Assembly: GCF_900115785.1 (NCBI RefSeq)
Contig: NZ_FOYS01000005.1
Span: 186,001-250,000 of the forward strand
DNA from: Halogeometricum limi
Lineage (GTDB): Archaea > Halobacteriota > Halobacteria > Halobacteriales > Haloferacaceae
DNA: 64,000 nt
Direction: 5' to 3'
Numbering within the stretch: the stretch's first letter is position 1; the number at the start of each line of letters is the position of its first letter. Below, one piece after another: positions 8,655 to 16,453 of this stretch. The notes under the pieces were generated by a model. It did not search any database. It was not told the DNA's origin and worked only from the letters and a program-made list of their open reading frames with translations. Position numbers and translations under genes: made by a program.

Positions 8655-8808
8655 AACGCTCGATTAGACGTTTTCTTTACGAGAGTGTCCTGACAAAATA
8701 TCGGTTTTTAACCACTACAGTAGAGCCAGATTTCCGACTATCGGTCGAAGTTCGCCGCAAGAAAGTGATGTGAGAGAGCCGGCGTGAGCCGGTGGTTCAG
8801 ACGTAGCG
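8655..8808. other. Spacer between oxidoreductase remnant and S-layer stop
   Basis: A spacer without coding signal. It probably contains the transcription end of the highly expressed S-layer gene, but no clear stem-loop was found. Confidence 0.35.
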
Positions 8809-11145
8809 TTAGTCGCGGCGGACTGCGAGGAGCGCGGCGGCCAGGAGCGCCGTCACAGCGACGACTGCACCGAAGCCGGGCGTACTCGTCTCAGTCTCGG
8901 TCTCGGCGGGCGCTTCCGTCGCCGTTGCCGTCTCCTCAGGCTCTTCCGTAGCCATTTCGGTGTCGGTCGGCTCTTCCGTAGCCATTTCGGTGTCGGTCGG
9001 CGCTTCCGTAGCCGTGACCGTCTCGCTCACTTCCGTGCTGGTCTCGCTGTCGTTGTCCGCAGCGGAGACCGTACCGTCTGCGGTGATGGAGTCAGCGACG
9101 CCACCACGGACCGTCACGGTGAACGTGTCGTTCGCCGACTGCTCGCTGAAGTCGAACATCGCCTCGTACGTCCCGTTCTCGGTGACGTACGCGGTCGCCG
9201 TCTTCAGGAAGCTCGGCTGCGTGTCGCCGTCCGAGCGAACGCGGAGGTTGATTTCGGTGCCGGGTGCGACCGTCGTCTCGCCCGCTATCGACTGGTTCGA
9301 GGAGGCGGCGACCGTCACGTCGTCGAGCGTGTGCTCGGCTTCGACGAGTTCGAAGGAGTTCTCGACGGACTGCTCTTCGTCTGTGAGGTTACCCTCGTCC
9401 TTCGCGACCGTGAAGTTGGCCGTGAGGCCGTCACCGGCTTCGAGGTCACGGTCCGAGGTGTTGACCTCGTCCGTGTCGAAGACGATGAAGTAGGTGTCGT
9501 TCTCAGCGTCTGCGATGACCGTCGTGTTGTCCTCACCGAGGGCGAGCATGAACGGTTCGCGGTTTGCACCGGCTTCCGTCTGCTCGACCGTCAGCGAGTA
9601 CGCGCTGCCGTTCAGCGCGAAGAACGCCGCAGTCGTGTCGTCGTCAGTCGCTTCGAGCGCACCGGCGAGGCCGGACGCTTCGAGCTGGTGGACGGAGAGG
9701 TCGCCAAAGGCGACTTCGTCGTCCTGCGTGATGTTGCTGTTGTTGATCGCCGCGTAGACGTCGTCCGAGTCTTCGATTTCGGAGCCGTCTGCTGCCGTCC
9801 AGCTGTTGAGGCTCGTGGTTTCGCGCTCTTCGAGGACGAGCGTGCCGACGTCCTGCGTGTCGTCACCGCTTGCGACGCGCACTTCGAGGTCGTATTCGCC
9901 TGCGTCGAGGAGCGTCGAGACGTCCTCGGAGACGTCGCTGGACTCAACGCTGTCGTCGTCGTCAGCGACTTCGTAGAGCGAGTCAGCGTTGCCGCTGACA
10001 CCGGTTGCGGCGTAGGTGTTGAACAGGACCGAGACCTGCCCGTCACCGGAGCCGTCTTCGACCGTCACGTTGCTGACGAAACCGGAATCCTCGGAACCGA
10101 TCATCAGCGTTGCCTCGTCTGCGTTCTCGAGGTTGACCGTGATGTTCGCGATGTCACCGCGCTGTTCGCTGATGACTTTGCCGTCGTTCGGGAAGCTGGC
10201 TTTACCCTCGCCAGCCTTCGAGACGACGACAGACGAGGACTCGGCGGCGACGCCGGAGTCCAGGTCAGTTGCTTCGACCGTGTAGTTACCCGCGTCCGAG
10301 ACGCTGAAGCTGAAGTCAGCCTCTGCCTGGCCGCTGAGTTCGACGGTCTCGTTCTCGACTTCGTCACCGTCGGAGTCGAGGAGTTTCACGTTGACCGTGC
10401 GGTCGCCTGCGTTCGCAGTGACCGTCCCTTCGACGTCCGAGTCGGTGTCGATGGTCGTGTCGTCGACGTCAACGGAGAGGCCGAGGTCGCGAACCGTGAT
10501 GGACGCGTTGCGGCTCTGGTTGTTGTCGAGGACGACGTTGTACTGACCGAGGTCACGGCTTGCCGTGTCGAAGACGTAGACCGTACTGTTCGCGCCCGTG
10601 GAACCGGAGCGGAAGAACGAGTTGTCGTCAGCGTCGCCTTCGATCTCGACGTCCGTCGAGGTGTTCTCGGTGACGATGGCGACCTTGCTGCCCTGGTAGG
10701 CGTCGAGGTCGTCACCAGCTTCGACCGTCACGGGTGCGAACGCGACGGACTTCTCGCCCGCGTTCGAGATGTTCGCGCCCGTGGAGTTCTGGACGTCGCT
10801 CGAGATGTCGAGCGTGAGGTCGTTGGACTTGATGACGTCGGTCGTCTGGATGACGAGCGTGCCGTCGGTGGTCGAGAAGCCAGTGATCTCGTCAGAGACG
10901 TTCTCGCCATCGTCCATCAGGGTGAAGTTAGCAACCGTCTGGCTGCTGGAGTTCACTTCGGTGTTGAACGGTACTTCGATAACGGAGTTGCCACTCGTAT
11001 CGACGTAGTGGACAGCTCCACCTTCGTACATGAAGGTGTGGTCGTCGGCGGCAGCCGAACCCGTGAACGCGACGGAACCTGCGAAAACGGACAGGACCAT
11101 CAGCGCCGCGAGGAAGACTGCGCGGAATTGCGACGTTTGTGTCAT
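8809..11145 (-). CDS. csg: S-layer (cell surface) glycoprotein with PGF-CTERM anchor
   Basis: A 778-aa exported protein from the ATG at 11145. The Sec signal peptide MTQTSQFRAVFLAALMVLSV is followed by A-A-A-D-D and mature sequence starting HTFMYEGGAVHYV. The bulk is acidic, Thr/Ser/Asp-rich and beta-rich, with many N-x-S/T sequons (NSS, NVS, NQS, NDT) for N-glycosylation. A Thr/Glu-rich stalk near the C terminus (EPTDTEMATEEPTDTE) is suited to O-glycosylation. The end is a PGF-CTERM signal: PGFGAVVAVTALLAAALLAV then R-R-D, processed by archaeosortase A with lipid attachment. Use of T-rich and C-ending codons and lower GC than its neighbours fits strong expression. It forms the cell wall lattice outside the membrane. 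The neighbours are unrelated. Confidence 0.9.
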   Translation of the reverse strand: MTQTSQFRAVFLAALMVLSVFAGSVAFTGSAAADDHTFMYEGGAVHYVDTSGNSVIEVPFNTEVNSSSQTVANFTLMDDGENVSDEITGFSTTDGTLVIQTTDVIKSNDLTLDISSDVQNSTGANISNAGEKSVAFAPVTVEAGDDLDAYQGSKVAIVTENTSTDVEIEGDADDNSFFRSGSTGANSTVYVFDTASRDLGQYNVVLDNNQSRNASITVRDLGLSVDVDDTTIDTDSDVEGTVTANAGDRTVNVKLLDSDGDEVENETVELSGQAEADFSFSVSDAGNYTVEATDLDSGVAAESSSVVVSKAGEGKASFPNDGKVISEQRGDIANITVNLENADEATLMIGSEDSGFVSNVTVEDGSGDGQVSVLFNTYAATGVSGNADSLYEVADDDDSVESSDVSEDVSTLLDAGEYDLEVRVASGDDTQDVGTLVLEERETTSLNSWTAADGSEIEDSDDVYAAINNSNITQDDEVAFGDLSVHQLEASGLAGALEATDDDTTAAFFALNGSAYSLTVEQTEAGANREPFMLALGEDNTTVIADAENDTYFIVFDTDEVNTSDRDLEAGDGLTANFTVAKDEGNLTDEEQSVENSFELVEAEHTLDDVTVAASSNQSIAGETTVAPGTEINLRVRSDGDTQPSFLKTATAYVTENGTYEAMFDFSEQSANDTFTVTVRGGVADSITADGTVSAADNDSETSTEVSETVTATEAPTDTEMATEEPTDTEMATEEPEETATATEAPAETETETSTPGFGAVVAVTALLAAALLAVRRD
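8941..9000 (-). repeat. Perfect 30-bp tandem repeat in S-layer Thr/Glu stalk
   Basis: Bases 8941-8970 and 8971-9000 are identical, encoding two copies of a ten-residue unit read as MATEEPTDTE. A third partial copy follows at 9002-9013. This is in-frame expansion of the stalk before the PGF-CTERM anchor, likely by slippage. Confidence 0.9.
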
Positions 11146-11272
11146 TGTTTGTGTGGATTGTGGGAACACAAGCTTTGGCCGGTGAGAGTCCACAGTTTGG
11201 TTTCCTGTGTGGACGTGGGCTACTCACGTTGCGAACCTTGGGCAGGGGTACGGTTGCTAAGCTTGACTGTTC

Positions 11273-11280
11273 GTATAAAT
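11273..11280 (-). promoter_or_regulatory. TATA box of the S-layer gene
   Basis: ATTTATAC on the minus strand lies about 130 bases upstream of the ATG. A start site about 25 bases downstream gives a 5' leader of roughly 100 bases, much longer than the mostly leaderless genes elsewhere here. A second AT-rich block (11309-11322) may be another promoter. Confidence 0.5.
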
Positions 11281-11613
11281 GCTTTGTGTACGGAGCTGAT
11301 AAGTGATAGAATTTTAATTGTTCTCGTGATACATATCAACTCCCCGCTCGTCGATTCACCCTTCGTAACAGTGTTTTTCGCGTGACTCGCACGCGCGTTG
11401 TATTGCAACACGACCGCAGATATCTGTCCCGAGTCTGTTGCTATAGCCCACGACGCAGGCTCTTCGAGGCGTCGTACGACTCGTCCGGTTTAGGCGGTCG
11501 ATACGGACGTATACATCCATCACCGCGTGTTGTAGAAGCGAAAAGTCCCTCTATGTCTGCGTTTCGGTCGACAATAGATATACTTACGGGTGTGCGACGA
11601 AAAGTAGTCACTA
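11281..11613. other. Intergenic region, no gene recognised
   Basis: It lies between the S-layer promoter (minus) and a small plus-strand gene. It includes AT-rich DNA near 11309-11345 and 11568-11590, the latter (AGATATACTTACGG) being a likely promoter for the gene at 11614. No RNA gene is seen. Confidence 0.4.
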
Positions 11614-11943
11614 ATGACAGACGAAACCGGCGAAACGAAAGACAGCGTTTCGGTGACGATGGAGCTCTCGGGTCCGTACGACGAGGTGCTCTCGAAACTC
11701 GCGAGCGACGACGAAGGGGGGAGTCCCGCGGCGGACTTCCTCCACGACGTCGAACTTCTCTTGGACACCCTCGACCGGATGGGCGAGGGGACGCGAAGTT
11801 CCGTCGCGGAACGACTTCCGGAGGAGATGACAGTCGAGTACGACGCGGAGGCGGTCGTCGGACTACTGCAGGTGCTCAAGCGGTACGACTTGGTCGTCCT
11901 CGAAGGCAACACCTGGAAACCGGGGCCGAAAATCGAGCGATAG
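11614..11943 (+). CDS. Small acidic protein with winged-helix-like C terminus
   Basis: A 109-aa acidic protein. Residues 35-105 look helical with a possible winged-helix pattern (DFLHDVELLLDTLDRM, SSVAERLPEEMT, VVGLLQVLKRYDLVVLEGN, TWKPGPKI). That would suit a small DNA-binding or adaptor protein, but no family could be named. No membrane segment. The ATG at 11614 has an AT-rich promoter-like stretch 25-45 bases upstream. It is convergent with the alcohol dehydrogenase module. Confidence 0.6.
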   Translation: MTDETGETKDSVSVTMELSGPYDEVLSKLASDDEGGSPAADFLHDVELLLDTLDRMGEGTRSSVAERLPEEMTVEYDAEAVVGLLQVLKRYDLVVLEGNTWKPGPKIER

Positions 11944-11996
11944 CCGCATCCCCGCGTCGTCCTCGAAAGAAGCGTCGGACCGCGCGAGCGGCATCT

Positions 11997-13037
11997 TCAG
12001 GGAACGATGACCGCTCGGCCCTCTATCTCGCCGTGTTCGAGTCGTTCGGCCACGGTGTTGATGTCTTCGAGGTCGTAGCGACTCGTTCGGAGTTCCACGT
12101 CGCCGCGGTCGACCAGCGCGACGAGTTCCTGCAACTCCGTGTACCGGCCCACCAGGGTCCCGCGGTAGGCGAACTCGCCGTCGACGAGCGTCTGCGACGG
12201 TTCGTGGACGTGGCCGCCGTAGCCGACGACGTGGTGGTCCGCGCCCGCCGCGGCGATGTCGGGACCGAGTCCCGTCGTCTGGTCGGCACCGACGAAGTCG
12301 AGTATCTGCTGGGCACCCGTTCCGCCCGTGAGCGACTCTATCTCCGCCGCCGCGTCCTCCGACGCGGGGTCGATAGCGTGCGCCGCACCGAGTTCCGAGG
12401 CGAGTTCGCGGGCCGCCTCTTTCACGTCTAGGGCGACGATATCCGCCGCACTCATCGCGTCGAGACACTGTAGTCCGATGTGACCGAGGCCGCCGACGCC
12501 GATAACGACGGCGGTGTCGCCGGGGTTGAGTTCGTCGACCGCCTTCTTGACGGCGTGGTAAGCGGTGATACCGGCGTCGGCGTGCGGAGCGATGTCGGCC
12601 GGGTCAACTTCGCCGGGCAGTTCGATGACGGCGCGTTCGTTCGTCTTCAGATACTCGGCGAATCCGCCGTCCGTGGTGAGACCGGGGAACGACACGTCGT
12701 CACAGTACATGTCGTTCCCGAGACGACAGGACCGGCACGTCCCGCAGGTCATCACCGGATGGCAGATGACGCGGTCACCGACGTCGACGGTCGAGACTTC
12801 TTCGCCGACTTCGACGACGGTCCCCGCGTTCTCGTGGCCGAGTGTCATCGGGAGCGTCTGCTCGACGTAGTCGGTCCACATTCCCTCGATGATGTGGTTG
12901 TCGGTCTGGCACCACCCCGCCCCCTCGACTTCGACGACGACGCCGTTCGAGGCGTCGACTTCGGGCCTCTCTACGTTGTCTATCGAGAGCGCCTCGCTCA
13001 TGTCTTCCGTGTACTCGTGCAAGCGTGCTGCTAGCAT
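11997..13037 (-). CDS. Zinc-dependent medium-chain alcohol dehydrogenase
   Basis: A 346-aa MDR-family NAD(P)-dependent dehydrogenase. The N-terminal GroES-like domain carries the catalytic Zn ligands (GWCQTDNH and the GHENAG motif) and the structural Zn loop CGTCRSCRLGNDMYC. The Rossmann domain has GVGGLGHIGLQ near residue 175. It probably oxidises a primary or secondary alcohol. It is the last gene of a minus-strand group with the MIP18/DUF59 protein and the amidohydrolase. A good TATA box about 30 bases upstream points to its own leaderless transcript. In actinobacterial propane-oxidation clusters an ADH of this type accompanies the same two partner families, which is the reason for considering an alkane/ketone or phenolic route. 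Confidence 0.93.
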   Translation of the reverse strand: MLAARLHEYTEDMSEALSIDNVERPEVDASNGVVVEVEGAGWCQTDNHIIEGMWTDYVEQTLPMTLGHENAGTVVEVGEEVSTVDVGDRVICHPVMTCGTCRSCRLGNDMYCDDVSFPGLTTDGGFAEYLKTNERAVIELPGEVDPADIAPHADAGITAYHAVKKAVDELNPGDTAVVIGVGGLGHIGLQCLDAMSAADIVALDVKEAARELASELGAAHAIDPASEDAAAEIESLTGGTGAQQILDFVGADQTTGLGPDIAAAGADHHVVGYGGHVHEPSQTLVDGEFAYRGTLVGRYTELQELVALVDRGDVELRTSRYDLEDINTVAERLEHGEIEGRAVIVP

Positions 13038-13065
13038 ACTACAGTAAATTAATTCAAATCTATCG

Positions 13066-13074
13066 TTATAAATA
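13066..13074 (-). promoter_or_regulatory. TATA box of the alcohol dehydrogenase gene
   Basis: TATTTATAA on the minus strand is centred about 33 bases before the ATG at 13037, implying a leaderless or near-leaderless transcript. It overlaps a 17-bp motif (13052-13068) also found at three fructan-locus promoters. Confidence 0.6.
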
Positions 13075-13135
13075 TGCGGGTCGGACTACTCCGTTCGCGG
13101 TTTTCTCGTCCGAAAGCGGTGGTTCCAGTGCGGAG

Positions 13136-13906
13136 TCACGTCTCGCTCAGTGGCGGTCGACCCTCGGCGAAGCGCGCCTCGTTGAGGGCGTCACAGATGT
13201 TCCCCTGACCGGTCATGTTGACGTTGGCGAGTCGAGAACGTTTGTGGACGAGGTCGAACTGTTCGGGGGCTATCGGATCTCCTTCGGGCGTTCGGAAGAC
13301 GTGGTCGGTGTCGGCGTCGACCAGACCGGTCGCCTCGGCTTTCTCCAGATAGTCCGCCAGGGGTTCCGGGTCGAACGTGACGCCCACGTTACCGTCGCGA
13401 ACGAAGACGACGCCTCCGTCTTCGAGCGACAGGTCTCGCCGGGTCAGTTTCGAGATCTGCGCTCCGGTGAGTCCGGCGTCGAGGAGTTCGTTCATCGCGT
13501 CGAACTGCCGTCCGACGCGGGCCTTCTCGTCCAGTGACGCGCGGATGCTCTCCACGCCGCCGTCCGCGTCGGGGAACACCGACTCGAACGGTTCGCGGGC
13601 GTTCACACCCTCGGTTATCTCCGCCTCGTGCATGTGTTCGCGGAGGGTGATGGTCGCCGTCTCGACGGTGACGAGCGATTCGACTTCGTCGCGCGCGTCG
13701 GTGGCCATCATCCACGCGAACGCCGGCGAACACCACGCCGTCGGGAGCGTGAACGTCACGTCCACCGACGACCCGCGGACGAGAACGTCGTCGACGTAGC
13801 CGAGTTCGACGATGGATTCGTCGAGTTCCGGGTCGGTGACGCGGTCCAATCGCTCGCGCACCTCGCGAACAGACGCCTCGGCGTCTTCGTGTGTTCTACT
13901 CGACAT
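13136..13906 (-). CDS. MIP18/DUF59-domain protein with C-terminal extension
   Basis: A 256-aa protein. Residues 10-95 form a MIP18/DUF59 metal-sulfur cluster assembly domain: VRERLDRVTDPELDESIVEL, then VDVTFTLPTAWCSPAFAWMM with the characteristic Cys after a beta strand. The remaining 160 residues (FDAMNELLDAGLTGAQISKL, HVFRTPEGDPIAPEQFDLVH) are not a domain I recognise, so this is longer than simple SufT/MIP18 proteins. The ATG overlaps the TGA of the amidohydrolase gene (ATGA at 13903-13906 on the minus strand), indicating translational coupling. Such proteins are found beside amidohydrolases in binuclear-iron monooxygenase operons, where they are suspected of metal-centre maturation. Confidence 0.8.
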   Translation of the reverse strand: MSSRTHEDAEASVREVRERLDRVTDPELDESIVELGYVDDVLVRGSSVDVTFTLPTAWCSPAFAWMMATDARDEVESLVTVETATITLREHMHEAEITEGVNAREPFESVFPDADGGVESIRASLDEKARVGRQFDAMNELLDAGLTGAQISKLTRRDLSLEDGGVVFVRDGNVGVTFDPEPLADYLEKAEATGLVDADTDHVFRTPEGDPIAPEQFDLVHKRSRLANVNMTGQGNICDALNEARFAEGRPPLSET

Positions 13907-14964
13907 CAGTCTGCGGTGGCGTCTTGGGTACCGTAGTGGTCGCCGAGGCCGAACTCCTCGGTGACGGAGTCGGACCGGAACTGTTCTTTCTTCGCCTCGA
14001 TGTCGATGTCGTACAGTTCGGCGACGTTCTCGCCCATGATCTTCTTCATCACGTCGGTCGTGAGTTCGATGCCGTACTCGTCCTTCTGCGCGTCGGTGAG
14101 TTCGGCGTTCATCACCGTTTCGACCAACCAGTCGGGGTTCCAGAGGGCGTAGTCAGAGCCGAAGATGATGCGGTCTTCGCCCAACCAGTAGAGCAGTTCG
14201 CCCATTATCTCGCCGAACTTCCGCGGACGGTTCTGCGCCATCGGCGCCGCGACGGCGAGGCCGCCGTAGACGTTCGGTTCCTGCGCGGCGATCCAACAGA
14301 AGTCGTCGAGACGGGGGAGTCCCACGTGTTCGACCACGAAGTCGATGTCGGGGAACGAACTGGCCGCGTCGTCCACGTCGGCCACGTCGAACGCGTCGCG
14401 GTTGAGTGGACGGATGGTCGGACCCTTGTGAGCGTGCACCTTGTCGATGCCCAGTTCCGCGCACTTCTCTAAGAACTCGAACGACTCGTCGCTGTCGAGA
14501 CGCCATCCCTTCGACTCGCCGCGCCACTCGGCCGTGTAGACTTTCACCCCCTCGATGTCGTACTTCTCTTTCTGCTCTTCGAGGTACCGCAGTCCCTCCT
14601 CGCCGTCCCTGGGGTCGAACGTTCCGTTGAGGACGAACCGCTCGGGATACTCTTCGGCCAACTCCGCGTTCTGCTCTATCGTGTTGAACCCCTCGTCGTA
14701 GAAGTCGGTGAGGTAGGTCGGTTGAAAGATGGCCATGTCGGCCGCGGCGTTGCCGAAGAGGTCCTCGGCCATCCGGTCTTTCCCGTAGTGTCGATACTCG
14801 TCCAGGTCCCACTCTCGCTCTTCGGGCGTGAAGCCGGTGTGGTAGTCGTAGAAACACTGGATGAACTGTTCGCCGCCCTCGTGTGTGATGTTCTCCTCGC
14901 GGGCGTCCCACAGGTGGACGTGACCGTCGATGACGAAGATGTCCTCGCCGTCTTGCTGATACAT
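13906..14964 (-). CDS. Amidohydrolase-2 family protein (ACMSD-like TIM barrel)
   Basis: A 352-aa metal-dependent TIM-barrel protein. The first metal pair is HVHLWD near residue 13. Later conserved elements are GVKVYTAEW, KVHAHKGP, DFVVEHVGLPRLDDF and IIFGSDYALWNPD (the conserved Asp after beta-8). This family hydrolyses or decarboxylates ring and carbonyl compounds. In propane/phenol monooxygenase operons a member of uncertain role is conserved next to the MIP18-type gene. The ATG at 14964 begins the recognisable protein; the open frame upstream to 15363 is non-family sequence. It is the promoter-proximal gene of the minus-strand module and is divergent from the IclR gene. Confidence 0.88.
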   Translation of the reverse strand: MYQQDGEDIFVIDGHVHLWDAREENITHEGGEQFIQCFYDYHTGFTPEEREWDLDEYRHYGKDRMAEDLFGNAAADMAIFQPTYLTDFYDEGFNTIEQNAELAEEYPERFVLNGTFDPRDGEEGLRYLEEQKEKYDIEGVKVYTAEWRGESKGWRLDSDESFEFLEKCAELGIDKVHAHKGPTIRPLNRDAFDVADVDDAASSFPDIDFVVEHVGLPRLDDFCWIAAQEPNVYGGLAVAAPMAQNRPRKFGEIMGELLYWLGEDRIIFGSDYALWNPDWLVETVMNAELTDAQKDEYGIELTTDVMKKIMGENVAELYDIDIEAKKEQFRSDSVTEEFGLGDHYGTQDATAD

Positions 14965-15414
14965 CTCGTCTGTTACACAGGAACAGTCTGTAATAATTGT
15001 TTTGGATGGACTGGGGAGAGACGCCGCGGAGTTCGTCCACGACCTGTGGGGCCGTACGCGGGACGTGTCGGCGGCGCGCAGATTCAGAGAGGACGGTACG
15101 CGGATTCGACGGACCGGGTCCCGACCACTCGTTCGACAGCGTCGAATCCGATGCACGATACCGCCCGCGAAGCTATTCCCGGGGGGAACCGCGAACTGCG
15201 AACGCTCGACTCGCGTCTCCGTTTTCCACTCGTCTCTCATCGCTTCGGACGGTGTCGTCCGGCCGAAAGTGTGTTCGACACTATCGAACTGACGTCCGCC
15301 AACTGTTACAGCTCTATGCGCGTAACGATACTCCGTAAACGGCAGGCTGTGACGTGCAACCACACCTCACGCTACGTTCTACCATGGTGAACGTTCATTA
15401 GGGACCGGTCCGAA
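14965..15414. promoter_or_regulatory. Divergent control region between amidohydrolase and IclR genes
   Basis: 450 bases without a gene. Immediately upstream of the amidohydrolase ATG is an imperfect dyad (TTACACAG...CTGTAATAA, about 14973-14996), a candidate IclR operator. A weak relative of the 17-bp fructan-locus motif begins at 15323 (TAACGATA). The rest is GC-rich without structure I could support. Confidence 0.4.
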
Positions 15415-16200
15415 ATGAGGTTAATGACGAAGGCGACAGACGGAAAACGAATCGGGGCGTCGGAGCGGACACTCGATATTCTCACCTTCCTCGGAGAGGC
15501 GGGTCACGCGACGGTGACGGAGGTAGCCGACCGCCTCGATGCGGCGAAGAGCACGACCCACTACCACCTGAAGACGCTGGAAGACGCCGAATTCGTCGTC
15601 AGAACGGACGGCGGCTACCGAGTCAGCCTGAACTTTCTGACGATGGGACACGAGTTGGTCTCGCGGATGGGCGTCTACCAGGTCGGCAAACCCAAAGTCG
15701 ACCGCGTCGCGAGAGAGACGGGTGAACTCTGCATCCTCATGGTCGAGGAACACGGCTACGGTTACTACGTCTACGACAACCGAGGCGAGGGTGCTGTCAA
15801 CTTCGATACGACCGGAAACCGAAAGCGCCTCCACGACAACGCCCTCGGGAAAGCCGTCCTCGCCAATCTCTCGACCGAACGCGTCGACGAAATCGTCGAG
15901 CGACACGGCCTTCCGGCGACGACGGCGCAGACGATAACCGACCGCACCGCGTTGGACGCGGAACTGGAGACGGCGCGGGACGAAGGCGTCGCGTTCGACA
16001 GAGAAGAACAACTCGACGGTCTCTGTTGCGTCGCGGCCCCGATTCGAAGTACACACGCGTCCGGCTCTGACCCCGTCGAAGCGGCGCTCAGCGTCGCTGT
16101 CCCGGCGAGTCGGGCACGGGACGACTACTTCAACGAGGAACTTCCGCACGTCGTCTCCGACGCGGCGAACCTCGTCGAACTCGAGTTGCAGGAGTACTGA
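15415..16200 (+). CDS. IclR-family transcriptional regulator
   Basis: A 261-aa one-component regulator. The N-terminal winged helix (residues 12-75) reads ASERTLDILTFLGEAG, VTEVADRLDAAKSTTHYHLK. The C-terminal IclR effector domain is marked by DNALGKAVLANL, DREEQLDGLCCVAAPI and AALSVAVPAS. IclR proteins bind small carboxylic or aromatic metabolites. It is divergent from the amidohydrolase-MIP18-ADH module, which it probably controls. The start at 15415 is used; MTKATDG at 15424 is a close alternative. Confidence 0.93.
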   Translation: MRLMTKATDGKRIGASERTLDILTFLGEAGHATVTEVADRLDAAKSTTHYHLKTLEDAEFVVRTDGGYRVSLNFLTMGHELVSRMGVYQVGKPKVDRVARETGELCILMVEEHGYGYYVYDNRGEGAVNFDTTGNRKRLHDNALGKAVLANLSTERVDEIVERHGLPATTAQTITDRTALDAELETARDEGVAFDREEQLDGLCCVAAPIRSTHASGSDPVEAALSVAVPASRARDDYFNEELPHVVSDAANLVELELQEY

Positions 16201-16453
16201 CCTCGGTTCTAGATGCGTATCTTCGATTCTGTATCTATTTTCCACAAATATACACATATAAAATTCGTATTCAGTTGCCAGATAGCGTGTCGAGCTATCG
16301 ATAGTTCGTGTCTGCGGCTCTCAAGTCGAATCGAGTGGTACTAGAGCGTTCGACGGGTCGAAATCCGGTTAGTGACTCCGAACGCGGTACCGTCCCGAGA
16401 CGATTCCCGCGAGAGAAGCGGCGAGACGGGACGACGTGTGACCGAGGCGTCGG

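Noticed and set aside
9331-11385. A 684-codon open frame antisense to the S-layer gene
   Set aside because: It is the mirror of a GC-rich coding strand; composition is V/D/R-rich with no domain, and the S-layer frame has a signal peptide and PGF-CTERM.
14965-15363. N-terminal extension of the amidohydrolase frame
   Set aside because: The family sequence starts at 14964; the extra 133 codons are Arg/Ser-rich and lie in the divergent control region.
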